A stretch of DNA of 64,000 nt from Amorphoplanes digitatis. GTDB lineage: Bacteria > Actinomycetota > Actinomycetes > Mycobacteriales > Micromonosporaceae. How positions within the stretch are numbered: the first letter of the stretch is position 1; the number at the start of each line of letters is the position of its first letter. Both the position numbers and the translations under genes were made by a program. The stretch lies in NCBI RefSeq assembly GCF_014205335.1, contig NZ_JACHNH010000001.1, positions 5,264,501-5,328,500 on the forward strand. The letters are read 5' to 3'. Below the pieces are notes generated by a model, which had not been told where the DNA came from, made no database searches, and saw only the letters and a program-made list of their open reading frames with translations. Shown piece by piece: positions 40,809 to 48,071 of the stretch.

Positions 40809-41754
40809 CGGCGGGGAACGTCGCGGCGACGACGGAGGCGACGGCGCCGGAGCTGACCACGTCGTAGCGGTTCCTGGCGGCCGACCACCCGGCCGGGGTG
40901 AGCTCGGCGCCGGCCTTGACACCGCGGCGGGTGTTCCCGTCGACGACGGCGGTTCCCGCGCCGCCGCCCAGCCGGAACCGGACCGGCGTTCCGGCACCGG
41001 CGTACACGACAAGTTCGCCGACCGGGCCGGCCATCGTGACCGGCACCGTGCCCTTCGGCTTACCCAGTTGCAGCACGAGGTGTGTGGTGCCGCCGTCGAC
41101 CGCGACGCCGCGCAGGCCGCCGGCCCGCATGTCGATGTTCCGCTCCGTAGCGCCGCCGGTGAACCGCAGGGTCCAGGCCACCTTCGCGTTGAGCCGGATC
41201 TCGGCGCCCGCCGTGCCGGCCTCGCCGGTCCGGAGCAGCTCCAGCCGGTGACCCCGCGCGCTCTCGGTCAGCACCGGCACCGCGCCCCGGTCCGTCGTCG
41301 CGATGTCGAACAGCGTCGCGCCGAGGTCCTCGCTGCGCACCCGCACCACGGCCGAGGCGCCGGCAACCTCGAGAAGCCGGGTACGCACCGAGCCGAGCGG
41401 CGCGGTCACCCGGTGCGCGGCGTCCGGAAAGGGCTGTGCGGGCGGTGCCGGCGACGCGGACCCGTCCGGCACGGTCCCGGCGCCGGCCGCCTGCCGGTAC
41501 ACCGGCTCGAACGCGACCGTCTGCCCGAGGACGACACCCACGGTCAGCGCGACGAGCGCCACCGTGAACACCCAGAGCCGCCAGGGGCGGCGCGGCCGCT
41601 CCTCGTAGACGATCACCGCGCGGGCGGCCACCGTCGGCGGCCGCGCGGGGACCACGGGATGGACCTGGGTCGCCTCGTCACCGTCGGCACGCGGCGACGG
41701 TTCGAACCATCCCCGGCCCTCGCCGCTGCCGACCACCGCGGCACCTCCGCTCAC
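40789..41754 (-). CDS. Single-pass membrane protein of unknown function
   Basis: A 321-residue protein. About 58 cytoplasmic residues precede one transmembrane helix (WRLWVFTVALVALTVGVVLGQ), then a Pro/Ala-rich linker and about 210 extracytoplasmic residues rich in beta strands. The outer domain contains repeats of Gly-rich strands such as GLRGVAVDGGTTHLVLQLGKP and LVVYAGAGTPVRFRLGGGAGTAVVDG, similar in look to DUF4097-type adhesin-like beta-solenoids. The start GTG is preceded by few clear signals. I do not recognise a function. Confidence 0.6.
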   Translation of the reverse strand: MSGGAAVVGSGEGRGWFEPSPRADGDEATQVHPVVPARPPTVAARAVIVYEERPRRPWRLWVFTVALVALTVGVVLGQTVAFEPVYRQAAGAGTVPDGSASPAPPAQPFPDAAHRVTAPLGSVRTRLLEVAGASAVVRVRSEDLGATLFDIATTDRGAVPVLTESARGHRLELLRTGEAGTAGAEIRLNAKVAWTLRFTGGATERNIDMRAGGLRGVAVDGGTTHLVLQLGKPKGTVPVTMAGPVGELVVYAGAGTPVRFRLGGGAGTAVVDGNTRRGVKAGAELTPAGWSAARNRYDVVSSGAVASVVAATFPAASRSAG

Positions 41755-41815
41755 ACACCGTGCTACGGATCATAGCCCGATGTGTATCGACGACCATCGG
41801 TGCGGTGGGTGCGGT

Positions 41816-42352
41816 TCAGCCGGCGGCGGAGGAGTCGCGCGCCGCCTCGGCGGCGGCGCGCAGGCACTGCGCGAGCCCGGCGCCCTGGACGATCGAGAGC
41901 ACCGGTGCGGTCAGCTCCAGGGCGAGGCTGTCGGGCCGCAGGCTGAAGGTCGAGCCGGTGGTGACCAGCCGGGCGACCGGCGCGCCGTCCTCGTCGGCGA
42001 CGGCGAACCTGCGTGCCGACCAGTTGCCCTTGGCGTGCAGGACGCGGCCGCCGGGGAGCGTGATCACGGAGCGCCCGGACAGGCCCCACCCGCTGATCCT
42101 CAGGTCCAGGACCGGTTCCTGCCGCGAGTCCAGCACCTGGTAGGTGCGGCCCCAGAAGCCGGTCCGGGATCCCGAGGCCAGCACGGCCGATCCGGCGGCG
42201 TCGAGGAGCTCGAAACGGGCCCGCGCCGTCCACTTGTGCCAGCGGACGGTCGCGACCTGCTCGCCGTTGCCGAGCGTGACCGGCGACGTGCTGCCGAACA
42301 CCGCCCGGTCGGGAAGCACCAGGACACCGGTGAAGGGTGCGAAGGGCTGCAT
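41816..42352 (-). CDS. LOR/tubby-like (LURP-one-related) fold protein
   Basis: A 178-residue cytoplasmic protein whose strand pattern (SRTGFWGRTYQVLDSRQEPVLDLRISG, then VLHAKGNWSARRFAVADEDGAPVARL, each in outline) fits the LOR/scramblase beta-barrel that wraps a central helix; the last segment LELTAPVLSIVQGAGLAQCLRAAAEAA would be that helix. Bacterial members are of unknown function. The ATG 42350-42352 is used; a TTG 27 bases further out has AAAGG before it. It is followed on the minus strand by the single-pass membrane protein 61 bases away. Confidence 0.6.
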   Translation of the reverse strand: MQPFAPFTGVLVLPDRAVFGSTSPVTLGNGEQVATVRWHKWTARARFELLDAAGSAVLASGSRTGFWGRTYQVLDSRQEPVLDLRISGWGLSGRSVITLPGGRVLHAKGNWSARRFAVADEDGAPVARLVTTGSTFSLRPDSLALELTAPVLSIVQGAGLAQCLRAAAEAARDSSAAG

Positions 42353-42465
42353 GGCGTCGATTCTGTGCCCGGCGGTCAACCTTTGCCGCCCGCCCGGTAA
42401 GCGGATGGGCGTGCACGGGGCGTCTTAGATGGAGACGGCTTTCGGCGCGGTGGGCGGGGGGACGG

Positions 42466-42966
42466 GTGCACAGCGGATTCGAGCAGTACGTGAGGGCGCG
42501 CGGCGAGGCGTTGTGCCGCTTCGCCCACCTGCTCTGCGGTGACCGGCACCTCGGCGAGGATCTGGTGCAGGAGGTGCTGGTCAAGGCGCACCGGCGCTGG
42601 GCGAGCATCGAGGCGGAGCAGCCGGACAGCTACCTGCGCACCGCCCTGGTCCGGTCGCACATCTCCTGGCTGCGCCGTCGTTCCAGCGGCGAGCGACCGA
42701 GCGCGGAGCCGGCCCGCGCCGCGGTCCTCGGCGACTTCGCCGACCAGCACGCCGCTCGCGAGGACATGTGGGGCCTACTCGCCGGCCTCACCCGGACGCA
42801 GCGCGCCGTCCTGGTGCTGCGCTACTACGAGGACCTCGACGACCGGCAGATCGCCGAGATCCTGCGGTCCTCGCCGAGCACCGTCCGGGTGCACGCCGCC
42901 CGCGGCCTGGCCCGGCTGCGCGCCGACCTGACCCCGCCGACCCTCAAGCCGGGAGCATCGCTGTGA
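42466..42966 (+). CDS. SigE-family RNA polymerase sigma factor
   Basis: A 166-residue ECF-type sigma factor of the actinobacterial SigE family. Region 2 has FEQYVRARGEALCRFAHLLCGDRHLGEDLVQEVLVKAHRRW (in outline) and region 4 has GLTRTQRAVLVLRYYEDLDDRQIAEILRSSPSTVRVHAARGLARL. The GTG start is preceded by a G-rich run GGGCGGGGGGAC. The gene overlaps by four bases (GTGA) with a membrane protein whose position marks it as regulator. The trigger is probably a surface stress, which is an inference. Confidence 0.92.
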   Translation: MHSGFEQYVRARGEALCRFAHLLCGDRHLGEDLVQEVLVKAHRRWASIEAEQPDSYLRTALVRSHISWLRRRSSGERPSAEPARAAVLGDFADQHAAREDMWGLLAGLTRTQRAVLVLRYYEDLDDRQIAEILRSSPSTVRVHAARGLARLRADLTPPTLKPGASL

Positions 42967-43961
42967 GCCTCGAAGACGACCTGCGTACCGTCCTGCGGGA
43001 CCGGGCGGCGGAACCGGCGTCCCGGCCGGACCTCCTCGGACTCGTCACCGCCGGGGTGGCCCGCGACCGCCGGCGCCGCGCCTTGATCGCCGGCGGGGCG
43101 GCCGCGCTGGCCCTTGCCGCGGTGGTGGCCGTGCCGGCGCTGCTGGCCGGCGGGTCCGAGCGGCCGCCGCGGCCACCCGCCGGCTCACCCTCCGCCGTCG
43201 GGTGGGACGTCCCCCGCTGGGAGCAGCCCGCCTTTCCCCTGTCCCCGGGCTGGTTGCCGGACGGAGCGGGCCGGCCCGAGGTCATCCTGATGGGCACCAA
43301 CACGGTGCTCCAGTACGAGTGGCCGGGTTCGGTGCTCTCCGCCGAGGTCGGCCCGGTGCCGGGTACCTGGGAATCGGAGGGCGAGGAGGACCACTCGGGC
43401 TCCGTCGGTGGGCGGCGCGCCACCGTACGCACCGCCGGGGACTCCGACGCGGGGACGCCCGGCAGTCAGCCGTACGTCGGGGTCCGGTGGCGCCTCGCCG
43501 ACGGGCGGTGGGTACAGGTGGTCAGCTTCGGGCCCCGCACCGAGGCGCAGGTGCTGCGGTTCGCCGCCGGGCTGCGCCCGGGCCGGGTCGCGGGCGACGC
43601 CGCGCCGTACACGTTCGCGGCCGTGCCGCCCGGCCTGACGTTGCAGCACCAGAGCAGCGGGATGGCCTGCCTCGCGCCGCCGGACGAGAAGGTACCGGAC
43701 ACCGACGACCCCGAGCTCTTCCAGCGCTCACCCCGCGGGCTCTGTCTCGTCACGACCAGGGAGCCGTTCGACTCCGCGGAGGCGGACGAGATCCTGGCGA
43801 TCGGCGGCCACCGGGCGGCCTACTACGCCGGCGCCGGCCTGCTCCGGGTCGACCTCGGCGCGGGCCGCGTGCTGGAACTCGACTGGGACGCCGAGCGGAT
43901 ACCGCTCTCCCGCGACGACGTCGTCCGCTTCGCCGAGGGCGTACGGGTCAAGGGCTCCTGA
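42963..43961 (+). CDS. Membrane protein cotranslated with the sigma factor (putative anti-sigma or sensor)
   Basis: A 332-residue single-pass protein. A short cytoplasmic start (about 40 residues; LEDDLRTVLRDRAAEPASRPDLLGLVTAGVARDRRRR in outline) comes before one helix (ALIAGGAAALALAAVVAVPALLAG), then a 270-residue outer domain with two Cys (MACLAPP and GLCLVT) that could pair. The cytoplasmic part is short and lacks a zinc HxxxCxxC motif, so if it holds the sigma factor it does so in a non-classical way. The GTGA overlap gives strong coupling. Its 3' end overlaps the convergent AhpD-like gene by 14 bases. Confidence 0.78.
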   Translation: MSLEDDLRTVLRDRAAEPASRPDLLGLVTAGVARDRRRRALIAGGAAALALAAVVAVPALLAGGSERPPRPPAGSPSAVGWDVPRWEQPAFPLSPGWLPDGAGRPEVILMGTNTVLQYEWPGSVLSAEVGPVPGTWESEGEEDHSGSVGGRRATVRTAGDSDAGTPGSQPYVGVRWRLADGRWVQVVSFGPRTEAQVLRFAAGLRPGRVAGDAAPYTFAAVPPGLTLQHQSSGMACLAPPDEKVPDTDDPELFQRSPRGLCLVTTREPFDSAEADEILAIGGHRAAYYAGAGLLRVDLGAGRVLELDWDAERIPLSRDDVVRFAEGVRVKGS

Positions 43962-44517
43962 GGAACTCGGCGAAGCGCGGGGCGCCCGGCTCCGGTGCGA
44001 CCCGGGCGGCCCGCGCGGCGAAGCTGATCGCGTGGTACCACCCGCAGAGCAGGAGCAGGTCGAGCAGTTGTGGCTCGTCCAGGACGTCCCGCGCGGCGCG
44101 CCACAGCTCGTCGCCGACGTCCGAGGTGTCGTGCAGCGCGTCCGCCACGCGGATCAGCACCCGTTCGCGACCGACGGTCCAACAGGGATCCTCGGGCGAC
44201 CCGTCGGTGAGCGAGGCGATCTGATCGCGGGTGAGCCGTACGCGGTCCGCGAAGAACATCAGGTGCGTGCCCCACTCGTACTCACAGCGGCACCTCGCGC
44301 AGGTCCGGACGATGACGATCTCCCGCTCCCGCATCGTCAGCGACATCCGGGGGCCGAGCTCATATCTGCCCCAGTCGCTCATCGCGACCGTCATGGGCAG
44401 GTTGCGGGCGAGGGTCCGGAACAGCCCGATCGGCGGCGTGCCGGCGGGCATCATCGCTGCGAGCTGTGCCGCGACGTCCGCCGCGTATGGGGCGTCGAGC
44501 GGTGGGACACGAGCCAC
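43948..44517 (-). CDS. Carboxymuconolactone decarboxylase/AhpD-like protein
   Basis: A 189-residue AhpD-like protein. The redox pair is in VRTCARCRCEYEW (CxxC), followed by the helix WGTHLMFFADRVRLT and the later segment LLCGWYHAISFAA with conserved His. Such proteins reduce peroxides through the CxxC or act on lactones. The GTG start lies 45 bases after the HxlR gene on the same strand, behind a comb of GCTTC half-sites. Control by that HxlR regulator and a role in oxidant or electrophile stress are likely. Confidence 0.85.
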   Translation of the reverse strand: MARVPPLDAPYAADVAAQLAAMMPAGTPPIGLFRTLARNLPMTVAMSDWGRYELGPRMSLTMREREIVIVRTCARCRCEYEWGTHLMFFADRVRLTRDQIASLTDGSPEDPCWTVGRERVLIRVADALHDTSDVGDELWRAARDVLDEPQLLDLLLLCGWYHAISFAARAARVAPEPGAPRFAEFLRSP

Positions 44518-44532
44518 GGCGCCACCTCCGAT

Positions 44533-44574
44533 GCTTCGGATTCAGAAGCACCGTAACGCTTCTCAATCAGAAGC
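44533..44574 (-). promoter_or_regulatory. Four alternating GCTTC/GAAGC half-sites, candidate HxlR operator
   Basis: Half-sites start at 44533 (GCTTC), 44545 (GAAGC), 44558 (GCTTC) and 44570 (GAAGC), that is every 12-13 bases with alternating orientation. They fill the 45 bases between the HxlR stop and the AhpD-like start. Confidence 0.65.
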
Positions 44575-44919
44575 ACCAGGCGGGTCGTCCACGACCTGGG
44601 CCGAGGCCCACTCGCCGGACCACCGGGCGAGCGGCCGCAGCGCGCGGTAGGCGCCGTGCCCGAGCTCGGTCAGGGCGTACGCGGCGTCCGGCCGCTGCTC
44701 CACGAGCCCGGCGTCGAGCAGTTCGGTGAGCCGTTGCCGCAGGACGCTGGAGGACATGTCGTCGCAGCGCTGCTGTAGCGCGCGGAAGCCGACGGCGCCG
44801 TGGCGCAGCTCCCAGACGATGCGCAGGTTCCACCGGCGCCCGAACAGGTCGAGCGCGGCCATCAGCGGCCGGCCGGTGCTGGATCCTCGAACCGGCCTTC
44901 CCGGCCTGGGCACCGACAC
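44563..44919 (-). CDS. HxlR-family transcriptional regulator
   Basis: A 118-residue winged-helix regulator of the HxlR type: ALDLFGRRWNLRIVWELRHGAVGFRALQQRCDDMSSSVLRQRLTELLDAGLVEQ (in outline) and the wing YALTELGHGAYRAL. It lacks the N-terminal Cys found in many redox-sensing members. The GTG start is uncertain within about 15 codons. The next gene on the strand is the AhpD-like gene, with an operator-like repeat comb between them; upstream it is divergent from the ABM-like gene. Confidence 0.87.
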   Translation of the reverse strand: MSVPRPGRPVRGSSTGRPLMAALDLFGRRWNLRIVWELRHGAVGFRALQQRCDDMSSSVLRQRLTELLDAGLVEQRPDAAYALTELGHGAYRALRPLARWSGEWASAQVVDDPPGASD

Positions 44920-44957
44920 GACTGTCCACCTTCCTCGGGCGAGTCTGCCACCCCGTC

Positions 44958-44997
44958 ACTCGTGGTAGTGAATCGCATCAGATAAGTCACCACGACT
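44958..44997. promoter_or_regulatory. Imperfect inverted repeat in the HxlR/ABM divergent promoter
   Basis: TCGTGGT (44960-44966) pairs with ACCACGA (44989-44995), with partly symmetric flanks. It lies between the divergent starts and may be the second HxlR binding site; it shares no obvious half-site with the GCTTC comb. Confidence 0.4.
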
Positions 44998-45034
44998 GCA
45001 TAGAGTGGACTTCTCAGGAGATTCTGGAGGTCAC

Positions 45035-45337
45035 GTGCCCGTAATCATGATCCTGCGTCTCAAGGCCGATGCGACCGCCCTCGAACGTTTCACCGACGCC
45101 AATCCCGGCCTGATGGAAGGCATCTCCGCCGCCGGACAGGCGGTCGGCGCCACCCGGCACACCTTCGCCGCCGCGGGCGACGAGGTCCTCGTGATCGACG
45201 AGTGGCCGGACGAGGCCACGTTCCAGAAGTTCTTCGACAGCCAGACCGAGATCCCGCGGGTCATGCAGGAGGCCGGCGCGCAGGGCCCGCCGGAGATCAC
45301 CTTCTACCGCAAGCTCGACGTGCCCGGCCAGTTCTAG
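45035..45337 (+). CDS. Small ABM/EthD-like dimeric alpha-beta barrel protein
   Basis: A 100-residue protein with the ferredoxin-like pattern of antibiotic-biosynthesis-monooxygenase-type barrels: VIMILRLKADATALERFTDANPG, then HTFAAAGDEVLVIDEWPDEATFQKFFDSQTEIPRVMQEAGA (both in outline). GGAGG lies four bases before the GTG start. It is divergent from HxlR and its last bases overlap the convergent Lrp gene. Such proteins can be cofactor-free oxygenases or quinone-handling enzymes; the role is not known. Confidence 0.75.
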   Translation: MPVIMILRLKADATALERFTDANPGLMEGISAAGQAVGATRHTFAAAGDEVLVIDEWPDEATFQKFFDSQTEIPRVMQEAGAQGPPEITFYRKLDVPGQF

Positions 45338-45867
45338 GCCGGACCCGCATTTCGCCCCGAGCCGGGCGTCCCTCCGTCATCGACGGGCGGGGCGCCCGGC
45401 TCGCGCCGTCCAGCCAGGTTCGGACCCGCGACGTTCAACGGCCGCTCGAAGAACGTCTCCAGCACGACGATGGTCTCGGTGCCGGTGACCCCGGGAACGC
45501 CGAACGCGCGGCGCAGCACGGCCTGCAACTGCTCGGGGGTCGAGGTGCGGACCTTCACCAGCAGCGACGCCGACCCCGCGACGATGTGCGCCTCCTGGAT
45601 CTCGGGGATGGCGGCGAGCGCGTCACGGGTGGGCTGGTCCCCCATCCACGCGTTGGCCTGGAGCATCACGAACGCCAGGACGCCGCCGCCGACGGCGGCC
45701 GGGTCGACGTCGACGGTGGTGCGCGTGATGACGCCGCGCTCGCGCAACTTGCGCACCCGCTCGTGCGCCGACCCCGCCGAGAGCCCGACGGCCTTGCCGA
45801 GTGCCGCGTACGCCTGCGTGGCGTCGGCCTGCAACGCCGCCAGCAGCGCCCGGTCCGTATCGTCCAT
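45334..45867 (-). CDS. Lrp/AsnC-family transcriptional regulator
   Basis: A 177-residue standard Lrp-type regulator. The HTH is at residues about 3-50 (TDRALLAALQADATQAYAALGKAVGLSAGSAHERVRKLRERGVI in outline) and a RAM ligand domain follows (TRDALAAIPEIQEAHIVAGSASLLVKVRTSTPEQL). A 25-residue disordered tail (GPNLAGRREPGAPPVDDGG) is extra. It is divergent from the SMP-30 gene, 110 bases away, which is its most probable target. Confidence 0.88.
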   Translation of the reverse strand: MDDTDRALLAALQADATQAYAALGKAVGLSAGSAHERVRKLRERGVITRTTVDVDPAAVGGGVLAFVMLQANAWMGDQPTRDALAAIPEIQEAHIVAGSASLLVKVRTSTPEQLQAVLRRAFGVPGVTGTETIVVLETFFERPLNVAGPNLAGRREPGAPPVDDGGTPGSGRNAGPA

Positions 45868-45977
45868 CGAACCCTCTCTCGCAGAACGTGAACTAGCCGA
45901 CTTGACGGTTGACCGTACCAGATTCGGAGGTGTTAGCTCTTACCCGAACATCATCAGTTCACGACGAGGAGGGCCCG

Positions 45978-46892
45978 ATGGCCGAGACCATCCCCGCCGA
46001 GTTCCGGATGCTCGACGAGCGCTTCCGCTACATCGACGGCGACTTCGTCCTCGAACGGCTGCATGCCGGCGCGCGCAAGAGCGAGGGTCCGGCGTACTTC
46101 CCGGCGGGGCGCTATCTGGTGTGGAGCGACATCCCCAACGACCGGCTCCTGCGCTGGGACGAGACCACCGGCGCCGTCGGCGTCCTGCGCGGTCCGTCCG
46201 GCTACGCCAACGGCAACACCGTCGACCGGCAGGGCCGGCTCGTCACCTGCGAGCAGGGCAACCGGCGCGTCACCCGCACCGAGCACGACGGAACGGTCGC
46301 CGTGCTGGCCGACCGCTACCAGGGCAGGCGACTCAACAGCCCCAACGACGTGGTCGTCCGCGCCGACGGAACGATCTGGTTCACCGACCCGACCTACGGC
46401 ATCGCCGGCGACTACGAGGGCGGCCGGGCCGAGAGCGAACTCGGCGGCGCCTGCTACGTGTTCCGGCTCGACCCGTCCACCGGCGACCTGCGGGTGGTCG
46501 CCGACGACTTCTGCCGTCCCAACGGCCTGGCCTTCTCCCCCGACGAGCGGCGGCTCTTCATCGCCGACACCCGGCAGGAACCCAGCCACATCCGCGTCTT
46601 CGACGTCACCGCCGAGGGCGACCTGACCGGCGGGAAGATCTTCGCCGAGTGCGACAACGGGCGCTTCGACGGCCTGCGCCTGGACGACGCCGGCCGGGTC
46701 TGGGCCGCCGCCTGGGACGGCGTGCACTGCTTCGACACCGACGGCACCCTCATCGGCAAACTGCTGCTGCCCGAGCCGGTCGCCAACCTCACCTTCGGCG
46801 GCCCGAAACGCAACCACCTCTTCATCACCGCGGGCACCAGCGTGTACTCGCTCCGCGTGACGATCAACGGCGCCCAATATCCGTCGGCGTAG
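45978..46892 (+). CDS. SMP-30/gluconolactonase-family lactonase
   Basis: A 304-residue six-bladed propeller hydrolase. Metal ligands are recognisable: Glu in the opening KSEGPAYFP, Asn in LNSPNDVVVRADGTIWFTDPTYG and FCRPNGLAFSPDE, and Asp in the DNGRFDGLRLDDAG stretch. Family enzymes open sugar or other lactones using Ca2+ or Zn2+. GAGGAGGG precedes the ATG. It is divergent from an Lrp regulator and ends inside a perfect palindrome that also carries the stop of the convergent gene. Confidence 0.92.
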   Translation: MAETIPAEFRMLDERFRYIDGDFVLERLHAGARKSEGPAYFPAGRYLVWSDIPNDRLLRWDETTGAVGVLRGPSGYANGNTVDRQGRLVTCEQGNRRVTRTEHDGTVAVLADRYQGRRLNSPNDVVVRADGTIWFTDPTYGIAGDYEGGRAESELGGACYVFRLDPSTGDLRVVADDFCRPNGLAFSPDERRLFIADTRQEPSHIRVFDVTAEGDLTGGKIFAECDNGRFDGLRLDDAGRVWAAAWDGVHCFDTDGTLIGKLLLPEPVANLTFGGPKRNHLFITAGTSVYSLRVTINGAQYPSA

Positions 46893-46908
46893 CCGCGCGG
46901 CTACGCCG
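46885..46908. terminator. Perfect 24-bp palindrome carrying both stop codons
   Basis: The left half CGGCGTAGCCGC (46885-46896) is the exact reverse complement of the right half. The TAG of the SMP-30 gene (46890-46892) lies in one arm and the TAG of the convergent gene (46901-46903) in the other. Confidence 0.8.
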
Positions 46909-47785
46909 GGCCGTCCGAGAGATCCATCAGTTCGCGATACGCGGCGAGGACGACCTCGATCTCCTCGGCCAGCCGTTCGCTCGGCCCGGGCCGTGAAGGC
47001 GGATCTTCGTCGGCGAACTCGGCCAGCACCCGCTCCGCGTCCCGGGTGGCCCGGCGCAGCGCCTCCTCGCAGACGAAGTCCTCGCTCACGCTCGCCACGT
47101 TCTCCAGCGCCGTCGTCCGCCGGGCGATCTCCGCGTCGAGCTCCGACAACGCGCGGTCGATCCTGTCCTGTTGGATTCCCAACGAGCGCACCGCCGGATT
47201 GCTCTCCGGGAGCCCCGCGCACGTCTGGGCCCGGAGATCGTCCTGCGCCTTCCGCAGCCGCTCCCGGCGTTCGATCAGGCCGGCGAGGTTGAAGATCGAC
47301 TGAGCCAGCGCATGCTCAGCTGACGGCAGGTCGAGCATCGTCCCGAGCGCCGGCCAGGCCGCGCAGCTGCGTTCAGCCACCGCGACGACGCCCGCCAGCG
47401 CCGCCCTGCCGTCCGCGGTCACGAGGACCCGGTGCGCCGCCGCAGGCCGGGTGTCGTCGGGCCGGACAACCGATCCGCGCCTGCGCTCGGTGCCGGCGAA
47501 GGGGGAAAGGCCGATCAGAGCCAGGCCTGGCAACGCGAGCGCCGGCCACCACCGGGCTCCGAAGCAGCTGACGAGGGACGCCGCCATCACGCAGAGCACG
47601 CCGAAGCCACGCACCTCTCGTCCCGTCCACCCTCCCCGGGCCGGAGCCGCCGGAGACATCGCCACCACCGGACCCCAGCGACGAATCTCGGCCGGCCCGC
47701 CCGAGACCCTCAGGGGCAGCGTCGAGACGATGACGACCGTGTCGTCCTGCGCCACGAACAGAAGAGGCGACCGGGCTGAGCCCAC
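46901..47785 (-). CDS. Membrane protein with coiled-coil region, unknown function
   Basis: A 294-residue protein. Two closely spaced hydrophobic segments lie at residues about 60-95 (FGVLCVMAASLVSCFGARWWPALALPGLALIGL). The C-terminal half is charged and helical, with a likely coiled coil (LIERRERLRKAQDDLRAQ and IDRALSELDAEIARRTTALE, residues about 185-240) and a last helix IEVVLAAYRELMDLS. The GTG start has AAGGAGC nine bases upstream. No family recognised; the topology suggests a membrane-anchored cytoplasmic helical bundle. Confidence 0.68.
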   Translation of the reverse strand: MGSARSPLLFVAQDDTVVIVSTLPLRVSGGPAEIRRWGPVVAMSPAAPARGGWTGREVRGFGVLCVMAASLVSCFGARWWPALALPGLALIGLSPFAGTERRRGSVVRPDDTRPAAAHRVLVTADGRAALAGVVAVAERSCAAWPALGTMLDLPSAEHALAQSIFNLAGLIERRERLRKAQDDLRAQTCAGLPESNPAVRSLGIQQDRIDRALSELDAEIARRTTALENVASVSEDFVCEEALRRATRDAERVLAEFADEDPPSRPGPSERLAEEIEVVLAAYRELMDLSDGPA

Positions 47786-48071
47786 GCTGACGTGCTCCTT
47801 CGGCAGAGAATCGGGTTCCCGTCATCAACCGATGAAGCGACGGCGCCGTAATGGTGGCCGCGGGGCAGATTCGGCCGGTTCGGCGGCTCGCCGGCCGGGT
47901 GCGTGGGATCCTGGGGTGCACGGCCCGCCCCGCGCTGGGCGCAAGGGCCGGGCCGACTACCGCCGGGGCCGGTGTTTCAGCACAGACCAGCGGGACGTCT
48001 GGCCGTCGCCCGGCCGCTCGTTCGTGTCCAGCTCAGGCCCGTGGGTGCCGCAGCTGTTCCAGGGGGCCGCG

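Noticed and set aside
47786..48071. N-terminal extension of the histidine kinase by up to 207 codons
   Set aside because: AGGGGG directly precedes ATG 48072, after which the membrane region begins; the extension is rich in Arg, Pro and Gly and crosses the divergent gene's promoter.
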